Assembly: GCA_019648995.1 (NCBI GenBank)
Contig: BLXT01003782.1
Span: forward strand, 240,713 to 268,107
Length of the DNA: 27,395 nucleotides
Direction of reading: 5' to 3'
DNA from: Plakobranchus ocellatus
Taxonomy: Eukaryota > Mollusca > Gastropoda > Plakobranchidae
Shown here: positions 1 to 10,316 of the stretch, piece by piece
Position numbering within the stretch: the first letter of the stretch is position 1
Layout: every line of letters starts with the position of its first letter
Translations under genes and position numbers: made by a program
The notes under the pieces: generated by a model
Told to the model about the DNA's origin: nothing
Database searches by the model: none
What the model saw: only the letters and a program-made list of their open reading frames with translations

Positions 1-54
<54 letters not shown>

Positions 55-73
55 CTCTCTCTCATTCTCTCTT
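1..73 (+). repeat. (CT)n microsatellite
   Basis: A near-pure TC dinucleotide array with two single interruptions; it runs off the left edge of the window. Confidence 0.95.
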
Positions 74-683
74 GATACATACATACATAAAACATATGCA
101 TATAATTAACACACACATGTACACACATGCACACACATTTTCACATATACTCATATTTGGATATATAAACAGTTCTCTTTCTTGTATTCTTTCTTTGTCT
201 CCTTTAAATTCTAAGAGTAACCTAATGACAAACCATGGGTTTATGGATGAGATTTACATCTGGAGAACTGCAAAACTCTCTCTTATTTTTTTACCCACAC
301 TCTGTATAGTCCTGAAATAGCAAACTAGGGGTTTATATTTCAACACATCGTTTGATAGCTTTATTTTATTTTGTTTTGAAGTATTTTGAAACCATAAGCA
401 TTTTGCTTGTTCCCCCATTTCTATTTTTACAAACTCCCAAGACCTTGAGCAGACTTTGCCAGACAAACAAAGAGTCTCTTGAGCCTTTAAGCCTTGATCA
501 TGGATTCAAAATTGATGCTTTTTTTTCTAAGAAAAGAAATATATAATAAAAAAAAAAAGTTTGAAAATTGATATTTAAAGCAATAAGTATGGGTTTTATT
601 TTTTTTTTTATATGCTTTATAAGGATTCCATGTTATCTTGACATAGGCTCATGCATAATGTTCAGTATTCATTATTGTTTCAG
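1..683 (+). other. Intron (tail of intron 1 of CTBS copy 1)
   Basis: This is sequence upstream of the first visible exon. It holds a CT microsatellite at its left edge (1-73), a short CA-rich patch near 110-140 and T-rich tracts near 520-612. I see no CPC-type CTBS exon here, so exon 1 must lie further left. Confidence 0.6.
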
Positions 684-828
684 CAATATGCATTCTCTGT
701 CAAGAATGATGAGAAATATTGGAATTTGTATGACTGGTCTAAGCTAACCACTGTGGTGACTGCGGGCTACTTCAACATGTCACTGGTGTGTTTGGCTCAC
801 TCACACAGTGCCAGAGTTATATATATGG
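684..828 (+). CDS. CTBS: CTBS copy 1, exon 2
   Basis: Acceptor ttgtttcag ends at 683 and donor gtgagt starts at 829. The exon begins in phase 0 and ends in phase 1. It encodes QYAFSVKNDEKYWNLYDWSK and then LTTVVTAGYFNMSLVCLAHS followed by HSARVIYM. This matches the family's first beta strand, with the DWS-x-TT and AHS-x-x-AR signatures. Its length of 145 bp equals exon 2 of the second copy. Confidence 0.92.
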
Positions 829-2220
829 GTGAGTCAATGATTGTGTAAAGAATATGTAGCATTACCATAAAATGTAATGCTTTGCAGTAAAATGATTATA
901 GAATATCGTGACAGATGATGTTTGTGACTATTGCATAATTTGATTTTGCTCTGTGGGTGATTTTTGCCTAGGAAGTAAGTGTTCCTTAATAGTGTACATG
1001 TACTGATTTGTGGGGCTTAAGTTTCAAGATAGATGAGGAAAAGCTTTCCTGCAAAACGTCTTAAAAGTCACTTTGAAAGTGTTAAAATTGTTTTTTTTTT
1101 AGCTTCACCCCCATGTCCTTTCAATAATAATTGTATTAATAATAATAATAATAATAAATTGATTAGAGTCTTGCTGAATCAAATGTTAAGCATATAACAT
1201 TTGTGTCACGAATGGCTTAAAGCTGTGCAGTTATAGATCTAGTTGAGCACTGCCTGTGACAATAAATTCTTTTAAAATAGACTGAAGAACACAAATCACT
1301 CTAAGTCTCTCGGAAAATTGAACAAAAGGTTTGTTTTTAACTTGAATGAGGACAGTTTCAGAACACAATGTTTTCTACAATTATTTATATCTACAAGCTT
1401 TCAAACACAACGGTTTATCTCTCAGCAGTCCCTGCAAGCTCTCCCAAATGATCTCACAACCCCTCTTATGTACCCACCGCCCACAGATTCTAGAAAATAT
1501 TTGCATATGCTAATTAAACAGTAGAATTTAAAATCATACAATTTAGAATTTCGAAAACAAAGAAGATATTACCGAAATATGTCATCAAGGTTAACCAATC
1601 AAACTTCTCTATGTGACACACCCACCATTGTTATAATCTAGCAACATGTTGCAAAAAAAAATCTTCGGGTATCTTCCAGAAGTGCCATTGAACTAAAAAT
1701 GAGTCTAATCTAGGCCTACTCAAAATCTGACCATGCATTACAAATAAACAAAGCCAAAACACAATATAATCCATACGAGTCTACATTATCTAGATCTAGC
1801 CTCAATTCAAACTTACAGCAACCATTTGTCATAACTTGCATCTGAGATTAATGGACAAGCAGACAAGTTATAACAATAGAGATATTTTGTGTTCCATACA
1901 GTAAGCCTAGAGTAATAATTCGCCCACTATATCGAAAATAGATCAAAGAAACCAAAGCTTAAATGCTTGAAAATTTGGTCTGATCTTCAAGTCAACACTA
2001 GATCAAAGAAACTTGTCGATACTTTTTATGGTTTTTTAAGTACAATGTACAGGGACCACCAAATATTTGCCACTTTTAATATTTTCATAATAAATACCAA
2101 ATATTATTTTTTTTCATTAAAAAAACTAGGAAATGTACGCTGGAAAATTCTTCTAGGTTTTCATTGAAACGCAAATGAAAGACACAGAAAAAGGCTAATC
2201 TTACATTTGCTTTCTTTCTC

Positions 2221-2279
<59 letters not shown>

Positions 2280-2556
2280 ATCTCTCTCTCTCTTTCTTTA
2301 TCTCTCTCTCTCTATCTCTCTTTCTCTCTCTCTCTATCTCTCTCTCTCTCTTTCTTTATCTCTTTCTCTATCTCTCTCTCTCTTTCTTTATCTCTCTCTC
2401 TCTATCTCTCTTTCTCTCTCTCTCTCTCTTTCTTTATCTCTCTTTCTCTATCTCTCTTTCTCTCTCTCTCTCTCTCTTTCTTTATCTTTCTCTCTCTATC
2501 TCTCTTTCTCTCTCTCTCTCTTTCTTTATCTCTCTCTCTCTTTCTTTCTCTCTCTA

Positions 2557-2609
<53 letters not shown>

Positions 2610-5600
2610 ACCTGCTTTTTCTCTTTTTCTGCCTGTGTCTTATCTATCCTTTTCAAAATTTTCAATTCACACTTTTTTCGCTGGTCTAAGATTCTTGCAG
2701 ATTCTGTGTATCAAAGCATGCAACAGGATTTTTGTCAAATGGCTCATTTAAGTGATTGTTTAATGAACGTCACATTCTGTTGCTTCAGTTATTTCAAACA
2801 GTACTATAAAAACAGATTTACAAAGATCTTCTGAGATTGCACCACTGTCATATTTTGCATTTAGATGTTTTATTGTTTTATTCCTAAATTATCTTCAGCT
2901 GTAATTATTTCTATTGATTTGGTATCTGATCCTGGGGCTTTCCCACTTTTTAGTTTATTTATTGCTGCCATTACCTCACCTTTTAGGATGGTTGGACCTG
3001 TAGGTTTTTGCTTTTTTCAGGTTTTTCACCAGTATCATCTTTGACAAGATTTTCAACATATTCTGACCACTGGCTAGTTTCCTTCTTTTCCATTAATATT
3101 GTTTGCTATTTTGATTTGATGGGGCCAGGGTTACTGTGTTTGATTTTCTTACCAATCACAACACTGATTTAGCAGGGATTAATTCACTTTAAAAATGCAA
3201 CATGCAACTTTTTTTTGGAATGGCATGTTTGTAAAGATAAAACAATATAGACTGCTGGCTTTTGAACTTTTGATTTAGTTTTTTTCTTTTATCATGTGAA
3301 AATTTTTGTAATTAATGATTGTTTCAAGCTTACTTGTTTTGAATTGCTATTTTCTCTCAAATTCGTGTTGCATGACATATTACCCATAATGTGGCACCAA
3401 AACATGAACCAAAAATATCAATTTTCTAAAAATGGGAGGAAGAAAAAAAATCTAGGCAGGCTGTGTTACACACAAACCAAGCATGGTAAATAAAGCTTAG
3501 CTTCTGCTCATTGCACACAAGTCGTTTCATTTCAGTTTTCAAGAAGACCTGTGGTTTGCTTGCTTTGCAAGCCTCCATACTGGCAAAGGAATAGATAGAT
3601 TTAGTTTATTGTTTTGAAGTTACCTGGTGAAAGGATAGGACATTTTAGTGAACTAGCAAATATAGAAGGGTGTGAATGGTGCAAAATATCTTTGATTGGT
3701 GCCCTTGCATATAGGGGCGAAAATCTTGGCTGGCAAACTTGATGCCAATATGTTCTTTTGAACCATACATTATGTTGTATTTGCTGTTTTAGCCAGCTCT
3801 TTCAACAACAATAACAACAGCAACTAAAATCGAAACCCACAAAGATGTAAAATTAAAACTTTCGTAAGATTCATTAATTTTTTTTTTTTTTAAATGTGTG
3901 CGTTCATTTCTCCCGCTACAGTTTCAAAGCTTTTCTTAAGATCATCAGAGTATTTATGATATAATGGCTTGGCCGCAAAAGAAAAAAAAATATGTCTGTA
4001 CACAAGTGTTGAAAGAAACTTAAAGATCGTAAAACAAAATTAGAATAGGACAAGAAAACTGTATTTTTTTCTGCCTGCTCCTATTTTTGTGAGGTCTCTG
4101 ATGTCAATTTTAAACAATCACAACTTTTTTCTCTTAACAGCTCAAGTAGATAAGAAAACGTTCATGGATGCGGATTTGAGGAAGCAGTGGATCGAGGAGC
4201 AGCTGAGTACAGTGAAGGAAAATTTTCTGGATGGACTAAATTTTGATTACGAAGACGCCATTAGCAAAGATGATGCGTCAACCAGAGATGCATATTCAGC
4301 TCTAGTGCGGGAGACAAGAGAGAGATTCTTGCAGGAATTTCCTGATTCTCTGGTAAAGATTGTGCAACTGAAAGTGGAGCTCACTTGGTTAAAGCCCAAA
4401 TAAATCAAAGTTTTTGATACTTAAAAACACTCGGAGTTTCCAATGGATTTTGTTCTCAGTTTCAATCTTCTTCATAATTTGCGCTTAGTGATAAAAGGTA
4501 TAAAATTTGTGTAATACAAAATTTCTCAAATAAAATGGTAAGAGAACACAATCATCAGTTTAAAACATATGATAACAAGTCAATTAATGTAATGTACACA
4601 TTAAATAGAAGTTTCATGAAGTTTCAAGTTGGTGATTGTGCTTTTTTTTACTATATTAATTCATTTTCTTCATCCACTGGAGCATCTTCAAGAAGCTTAC
4701 ACTTTTTTATTTGTTTTCTGGAATGCAGTATTTGTATATTTTTCATACTCTAGTTAAATGGGAGTCTTACTCTATAAAAATAGAAATGAATTATTTCTTA
4801 CTCATCTTTAGACTGGATGCAAATCTTTTGCTATAAAAGAAATCGTCATATAAATTATGGGGAGAAAAAAACTGCTAGGAAAATATTTGGGCATTATATG
4901 TGTGAATTGCAACTTATTTGTATCATAAGTTTTAAATTCAAATTGTCTGTAAAATTGGACATTAATATGGGAATGTGCTTGGTTTTTAATGCTAAATAAT
5001 TAAAGCAGTTATGTTTCCCTGCTCTATCACATTCTATTCTTTAGGTATAAATGCAATATAATCAACTTAATTCCATAGCTCATAAATCTAATTCTCTGAA
5101 GAATGAAATTATTTGATCTTTTCACTAGGTTAATTTTCACCATGTATTTCCTGCCTCATTAAGTTTACTGATCATTTAACCAGCATTAATGTTTCCTAGC
5201 AATTTCAATGAAGTTAACATTACTGCTTCTCAGTCAACTAATAAAAAGAAACTATTGATTGTTCATTTTCTATTTGCATAGTATAAATCTATTTCTCCTT
5301 CACCCAGATAGCTGTTGATGTGGGCTGGCGACCCAATGTTGATGAGCGTTATTATGACTATGCAGCTCTTGCCCAGAATTCAGATTTCCTTGTTGTAATG
5401 GCTTATGATGAACAGAGTCAGATCTATGGCGAGTGCCTGGCTGGCCCAAACTGTCCTTATCCACCAACTGCTAGAGGTTTGAGAAAAATCATGGTCTCAA
5501 TAATTTTAAAGCTTATAAAAAATGATTCAGTTTTTCTGCTTGCTAGTGTTACATCAATCATTGATATAGTTTAGCTAAAGTACATTGTGCCTCTCGCATC

Positions 5601-8600
5601 AAAACTTTTCTAGTGTAGATATATTAATATCTGGGGTAGTAAAAATATTCCATACTCTTACAAGCCCAGAAGAAGAATGTTCTGTGTGGTAGTTTGTCAT
5701 AGCCTGCCACAGTAACTTAAATTCTTTAATGCAAAAGAGCAACTTTCCATTCACTACTGAGTGAAAAAAATCAAAGGCTGCAGAAGAATTGACAAGAGGA
5801 TGAAACAAGTACACATATTTTTTTACCAAATTGATGTTTGTTTTATCACTCAGCCTTTTCCTATTGTATATTGACCTTATATTGATGATGCCACTTATGT
5901 GTCACCAGACTGAGCCCTTAGTTTTGCAAGATAAATAATTATGTAGTCTGGAATAAACCTTCTATCATACTTTTACAGTTGGTGCATAACACGATGAGGG
6001 CAAAAATATCTTCAGTCCCTGTGAATAATCTGTCCACTTTCCATTTTGTAGGGGACTGGCTATAGATGCAAAGAAACAAAGAGTCTTGAATGACTTCCAG
6101 TTTATCATCAGACCCATTTCACACTTGCCCAAGTCCTTTTTTTTTTAAGCGTATCAAGGTTTTTGACCATTGAAATATTGAGGACTTGGTCACCCATTAC
6201 AAGGTCAATTTGTTGCATTGCATTTTTAAACAAAACCCACACTTGCCCAAGTCAAAATTTCATATGAAGAAAAATAGTGTTTTTGTTTTTGTTTTTCAAA
6301 GCAATTAAAAATGACCTGAACAAATGTTCTTTTTCTTTTTATTTCTGATTTTGTTATAGCTATTATCATAAATTTTGGGTCAAATAGGTGTGCAAGAGTA
6401 TTTGGATGGTTTTGATGGACAGATCACGCCTGACAAATTAGTTCTTGCTGTTCCTTGGTTTGGCATCTCGTACGAATGTCTCCAATTTTCCAAGGTGAGG
6501 TTAAGCATAAAATGAAATTAATCAAATTAGTAAATTGTGGATATGGCAAGTTTGGGGTGCAAAAAATTCTGTGAGTTAGTGATAACCATGAATGATTATC
6601 TATCCAGGCAGACTACATGCCTGCATCAGCATAACCTGTGGCTGTTGAGACTAATGTAATAAAGGTAGTTGATGTTACAAAGACCATGAGAGAAGAACTC
6701 TTTTTCTACCTTATAGAGGATTTTTTTTTACAGTGACTTACAAGAATAACAAAAAAAATTAAAAATCATATGTGGAGCAGTCTCACAAAATGAATCGAGT
6801 TGCAGGTCTATACCACTAAGATCAAATCATGATAATAAAGTAAAGATGAAATACTTCTAATGCTTCTCATATAGAAAGTTTATAGCATGTCTAAAGAAAG
6901 TTCTCTATATAGAGAAGTGAGTAGTTTTCACCCCTCTATGTGATGGTTTTTATTTAAAGTCATTCATTTAGAGCTGCTACTTGACTCACTGTACAGGACT
7001 TCAACACATATTAATAATACTGAGAGGAGACTTTTCAGAGCTTTCAATTAAGTAATTTAACAATGGCAATGGCAGTTTTATGGGAGCAATCATCACAAGA
7101 TACAATTGACTTATCTTTAGATAATTGTTGGTGAAAAAAAGACTCTTGCCTGAGTATGAAACTAATTTTGTTGATCTAGTTGTCATGTATTTCAGAAAAA
7201 AATTGATAGGTAAAGTAAACCCTGCTTGAAATAAATCTGTATATCCTATCCCACAGAAATTTTCATTGCATATAAAGGAGATATTGCAACCATTAAGTAT
7301 CTAATAGAAGTAGCAGATCATAGCTTTTTAATGCACCTGAAAAGTCCCTCACTGCTATAGTCAAATGAAATGCCCTATCAGTAGTGTATGTAAAATCTGT
7401 GGACAATACTGCATTTCATCAGCCTGTGGCAGCACAGGCCATAATGTAATGTCCCTTTACTCACTTAAACTTGGGCTATTTTTAGATTCACAAGCGCTGG
7501 ATGCCAGCTTTTCAGGGGTGTTTTTATAAAATCCCCATGAGTTTTTTAATTGAGTGATTAACATGAAACTTGGCCCATGCAAATGATCAAAAACAGATCT
7601 TTCTAAGTAAACAACTTTAACTGCCATATCTCAAATGCTTTGTATTTGATGGGTTTTTTTGAGTTTGAACATTTTTATATAAAAAAAAACAAAAAAAAAA
7701 CTGCTGAGTTAGGCTTCCTGTTAAGAAAAATAAAATATTTTTTAAAAATCATATTGTTTCTTGCTTTTTTTTTTTTATCTCTAATGACTAAAAGAATGAA
7801 AGAGGTAAGTTTTGTACGGTGTCAAAACTCATGTAACTTACCAAAAAAATTAATCCATGATGTAAATCCATTTTCATCATCATCTTCTTCTTCACTAGAA
7901 TTAGATCTATAATCTGCATCGCTGCCAACTGTAACCACTAGATCTACTCTTTCTGAATGACCTCTGGACTTATCTGTTGTAGGTCTAGATATACACTAAT
8001 TATTTATAGGGGCATTTTCTCTTGCTTTTGGTTGTGGGAATAGATTTAGATTTAGATCTAGAGCTAGTCATCTGATGCTTGAAATTCAAGTTCAGCTCCT
8101 GAGCTCTCTGAGTCTACAACTACTCATGACTTTTTGGGCATTGGCATGTACTCAGGATCTTTGTCAGAGTCATAAAGATCTTGTAAATCACTTTGAAATA
8201 TTTCAAACAGCAGCAGTATATTTATATCAATTTTTCAAGGTAAACAAAATCTAGATCTAGAGTGTCGGTGACTTGCAAAGGTGATCTCTGGAAAAAATTT
8301 TTCAAAAAAAAACAACTTAGAAGCTCTTTTCTCTCACCTCTATAAAAGAGCTAAACTAAGATATTTCTCTTGAGGAGAGGGTATTCATTGAAGCAATAGA
8401 CAAGATATCAGTGGTAAAAAAAAAATTATATTGGTGCTACACAGGATCGGCTCCTAGAAAAAAATCACTGATCGAGTGTAACACACACAAGAAAATCATT
8501 GAGTGAGATAAGATTTGTAAAGATTTTATACAGAGAGAACAGTTCGTATCAGGCTGGTCATTTTTTTTTTTGTTCCCTGTTAAGAACATTTGCAGTATAG

Positions 8601-9979
8601 GTATTCACTTTACAAATACTGAACATAGAGATAATAATTGTTGATTTTCCCCTTTAGTGTCTTAAATATTTTGAATTTCAGAACGTTTGGAAGAAACATG
8701 GTCATGATTAAGCATTAACAGTAATAACTTCTGATTGATTTAATGTTCTTTTTTTTTTTCCTTTGCCTGCATTTTTGTTTTGTTTGATAATAATTTGGAC
8801 TTTTTGGAGACTGCTCCAATTCAAAATGTTAAACTTACTTTAAAAAAAGTTTTATTCTTTGAAATGTAAAGATAAATTCTTCAAGCCTTGCATAGTGAAT
8901 GAGATTTTGTACTGCTCAGTTACACACCTTGCAGTTTTCTTTATTCTAATCATCTTGGAATCGATACTATTGTCAAGGTTTTTCAGAATTTAAACAAACA
9001 TTAATTTATCAGTGTTTGAGTCAGATAGACTTGCCGGTAAACTTTAAACTTTTTCTTATAGGAGAAGTGTTACATCAAGAAAATCCCCTTCAGAGGTGCT
9101 CCTTGCAGTGACTCTCCAGGTCAACCTCAAGACTACAAGGATATTCACAAGCTTCGCCTCCAGATGCCGGACAAGTTCAGGTGGAATGGTACATCCTTCA
9201 CACCATACATTATGTATATGGTAAGACAGCACCAGTCACAACAAGATGAGGCTTAGAAAGTTTAGTTTGTTTAGTTTATAGTCAGAGCCTCATATGCCCC
9301 ATTTAGTACTTTAGTAATGATCATAAAAGCAGATGAACTTTCGAGCGATTTTGATAAAGAAACTAGGCGTCTGTGAACAGCCCCTTTCCTTTATTCATAT
9401 ACCTCGATTTTTATATTAATTGATCTTATCCCAGTCAGGGCCAAATCAATTTATCATTGCTCCTCGTGTCCACCCAGCACTAAATGGGTAGCTAGGTCTC
9501 TTAAGACCCAGCGAAAGTAAAGGCGTAGAGGAAAGCAATGGCAAACTACCTCATAATGCCGTATGCCAAGAACAATCAGGATCCTACTTCTGGTTCCCTT
9601 GTAATACATATTTTGATTGATTATTTGTTTTTGTGTATAGAATATCATGATTATCCAGATTTCCTAAATCTACATTGTATTTTGAGGACAAATGATAATT
9701 TCTGTTGTACTCTAACAGAACCAGACAACAAACGTCACCTATCAGATTCAATATGACAACCCACAAAGCCTGAAGATGAAGTACAACTATGCCACTTCCC
9801 AGAATCTGCGGGGAATTGGAATCTTCCATATTGACATGCTTGACTACTCAGACACGTCCGAGGGCATTGAAATGAGGAAACAAATGTTTGGCTTGCTGCC
9901 TCCTACCAAATCACAGAATTTTTTTTCCCTTGCTGATAGAGAGCTAGAACAAACGAACCAAGTGCTGGGCCAAAGGTGA
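684..9979 (+). CDS. CTBS: Di-N-acetylchitobiase, copy 1 (GH18; exons 2-7, exon 1 outside window)
   Basis: Spliced coding regions are 684-828, 4141-4352, 5308-5476, 6388-6494, 9062-9220 and 9719-9979. They join in frame (1053 bp, 350 residues plus stop). The family enzyme is a lysosomal exo-hydrolase that removes the reducing-end GlcNAc from the chitobiose core of degraded N-glycans. In order the product shows DWSKLTT, AHSHSARV (strand near the fold's start), DGLNFDYE (GH18 DxxDxDxE, catalytic acid Glu at 4251-4253), MAYDEQSQIYGEC, VPWFGISYEC, PFRGAPCSD, QYDNPQS and LRGIGIF, all typical of animal CTBS. N-glycosylation sequons (NGT, NQT, NVT) fit a lysosomal glycoprotein. The missing piece is the first exon, with signal peptide and the CPC segment, which must lie upstream. 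The C-terminus runs about 25 residues past where I recall vertebrate CTBS ending. The reading frame has no breaks, so it is probably functional. Confidence 0.93.
1137..1158 (+). repeat. (AAT)n microsatellite
   Basis: About seven AAT units in a row. Confidence 0.9.
2211..2608 (+). repeat. Long polypyrimidine (CT)n/(CTTT)n compound repeat
   Basis: Roughly 400 bp almost free of purines on the plus strand. It starts with TCTG tetramers and continues as TC arrays interrupted by CTTT, TCTA and TTTATC blocks that recur in a similar order, giving a loose higher-order unit of several tens of bp. Apparent Ser/Leu-rich or Arg/Glu-rich reading frames across it are artefacts of the repeat. Confidence 0.95.
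2670..3180 (-). mobile_element. RTE-clade LINE fragment (linker and start of reverse transcriptase)
   Basis: Read on the minus strand, with frameshifts and stops, it gives a linker ETSQWSEYVENLVKDDTGEK, then EVMAAINKLKSGKAPGSD (opening RT motif), IEIIT, ATECDVH and MSHLTKILLHALIHRI. These match the order of RTE reverse transcriptases. The same DNA is recognisable at 25165-25560. The fragment is truncated, stopping near the polypyrimidine tract on one side and near 3180 on the other. It is dead. Confidence 0.82.
4141..4352 (+). CDS. CTBS: CTBS copy 1, exon 3 (catalytic motif)
   Basis: Acceptor ctcttaacag ends at 4140 and donor gtaaag starts at 4353. The split codon G|CT gives Ala. The exon carries RKQWIEEQL, the GH18 motif DGLNFDYE at 4230-4253 and the ALVRET helix. 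Its 212 bp equals exon 3 of copy 2, and it ends in phase 0. Confidence 0.94.
4353..5307 (+). other. Intron 3 of CTBS copy 1
   Basis: AT-rich, with no recognised coding or repeat content beyond short low-complexity runs. Confidence 0.75.
5308..5476 (+). CDS. CTBS: CTBS copy 1, exon 4
   Basis: Acceptor ttcacccag ends at 5307. It encodes IAVDVGWRPNVDERYYDYAA and then FLVVMAYDEQSQIYGECLAG, the substrate-cleft strand of CTBS. The donor gtttga at 5477 is weak. It is chosen because it gives the same phase-1 end as copy 2 and joins in frame to exon 5 through a GGT glycine codon. Confidence 0.88.
5477..6387 (+). other. Intron 4 of CTBS copy 1
   Basis: AT-rich. It contains a pair of perfect 16-bp direct repeats (6120-6135 and 6238-6253) around a 102-bp segment, listed separately. 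Nothing else is recognised. Confidence 0.75.
6120..6253 (-). mobile_element. Possible short retro-insert with 16-bp target-site duplication
   Basis: The 16-mer CACACTTGCCCAAGTC occurs at 6120-6135 and again, perfectly, at 6238-6253. The 102 bp between begins with C plus ten T, which read on the minus strand is an A-tail just before the flanking repeat. That arrangement is the signature of target-primed reverse transcription. The insert body was not recognised. Confidence 0.5.
6388..6494 (+). CDS. CTBS: CTBS copy 1, exon 5
   Basis: Acceptor caaatag ends at 6387 and donor gtgagg starts at 6495. The exon encodes VQEYLDGFDGQITPDKLVLA followed by VPWFGISYECLQFSK, matching the KLV-x-GVPWYG-x-x-Y-x-C strand of the family. 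Its phase 1 start and phase 0 end match exon 5 of copy 2. Confidence 0.9.
6495..9061 (+). other. Intron 5 of CTBS copy 1
   Basis: A 2.6-kb AT-rich intron with many homopolymer runs and a local excess of AGATCT/TAGATC-type words (about 7890-8270). A possible antisense coding relic at about 7610-8219 is listed separately. No other feature was recognised. Confidence 0.75.
7610..8219 (-). pseudogene. Possible decayed antisense exon pair encoding an acidic protein
   Basis: On the minus strand 8219-7842 reads, with in-frame stops and one frame change, through DLYDSDKDPEYMPMPKK, DSESSGAELEFQASDD and DADYRSNSSEEEDDDENGF to TSWINFFG. It ends at a consensus donor (G|gtaagt, exon end 7842). A polypyrimidine tract and acceptor (ttcttaacag, exon start 7717) follow after a 124-nt gap and restore an open frame to near 7614. 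Acidic Ser/Asp-rich N-termini of this sort occur in piggyBac-type transposases, but no transposase core is seen, so the family is unknown. Confidence 0.3.
9062..9220 (+). CDS. CTBS: CTBS copy 1, exon 6
   Basis: Acceptor tttcttatag ends at 9061 and donor gtaaga starts at 9221; both ends are phase 0. The exon encodes EKCYIKKIPFRGAPCSDSPG and then a helix ending KFRWNGTSFTPYIMYM. The PFRGAPCSD string is a strong CTBS signature, and NGT is a sequon. Confidence 0.92.
9221..9718 (+). other. Intron 6 of CTBS copy 1
   Basis: A 498-bp intron largely occupied by a truncated SINE (9428-9598); the rest is AT-rich with nothing recognised. Confidence 0.8.
9428..9598 (+). mobile_element. Truncated copy of tRNA-derived SINE
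   Basis: About 170 bp align end to end with the body of the SINE at 21323-21589, starting at the end of its tRNA-like head (CCCAGTC-GGGCC). The most conserved blocks are CTAGGTCTCTTAAGACCC and TAATGCCGTATGCCAAGAAC. The RNA polymerase III A and B boxes are missing, as is the 3' end. Confidence 0.85.
9719..9979 (+). CDS. CTBS: CTBS copy 1, terminal exon 7 with stop
   Basis: Acceptor ctctaacag ends at 9718 and the stop TGA is at 9977-9979. The exon encodes NQTTNVTYQIQYDNPQSLKM, then QNLRGIGIFHIDMLDYSD and a helix RKQMFGLL that closes the barrel. The last ~25 residues (from PPTKSQNFF) look like a lineage-specific polar tail. Confidence 0.93.
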   Translation, partial: NQTTNVTYQIQYDNPQSLKMKYNYATSQNLRGIGIFHIDMLDYSDTSEGIEMRKQMFGLLPPTKSQNFFSLADRELEQTNQVLGQR

Positions 9980-10059
9980 TAATGAATATCTTTATATAGA
10001 TGGGGATGGGGAATAAGGTTTTCATTTCATGCAAGAATTTGATTTAATCGAGAACATAT

Positions 10060-10065
10060 AATAAA
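10060..10065 (+). promoter_or_regulatory. Candidate polyadenylation signal of CTBS copy 1
   Basis: AATAAA lies 81 bp after the stop codon and is the first canonical signal downstream. In AT-rich DNA this hexamer is common, so only its position supports it. Confidence 0.45.
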
Positions 10066-10083
10066 AAAAGTACACTTTTTTAA

Positions 10084-10316
10084 AATAATATCATTGTATT
10101 TATTTATTCTGTTTATTCAGGATACACTGAGAATACATTACTGATTATAATTACATCTGCAGTCCTATTCAAATTACACTTTAAACATTTTTAATTGCTT
10201 TAATAATATCATTATATTCATTTACTCTGGTTATTCAGGTTACACTGAGGATACATTACTGATTATAATTATATCTGTAGTCTAATTCAAATTACGTTTT
10301 AAACATTTGAAATAGC
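10084..10316 (+). repeat. 118-bp imperfect tandem duplication
   Basis: Units 10084-10201 and 10202-10316 align along their length, sharing for example ACATTACTGATTATAATT and TTCAAATTAC, with scattered substitutions. It sits just after the copy 1 poly(A) signal. Confidence 0.9.

Larger units (their letters stand above)
829..4140 (+). other. Intron 2 of CTBS copy 1
   Basis: A 3.3-kb intron between two well-supported exons. It holds an AAT run (1137-1158), a long polypyrimidine tract (2211-2608) and a minus-strand RTE LINE fragment (2670-3180). The remainder (829-1130, 1160-2200, 3180-4140) is AT-rich with no recognised feature. Confidence 0.8.

Noticed and set aside
2207..2689. 160-codon Ser/Leu-rich frame and its Arg/Glu-rich antisense
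   Set aside because: Entirely a product of the CT microsatellite.
5600..6250. Minus-strand reverse transcriptase relic of another LINE clade
   Set aside because: Only a vague VKNLDTL-like string was seen; no ordered RT motifs.
7890..8280. Array of AGATCT-type palindromes as a regulatory cluster
   Set aside because: The words are irregularly spaced and also occur elsewhere in the window, so they look like base-composition bias or part of the antisense relic.
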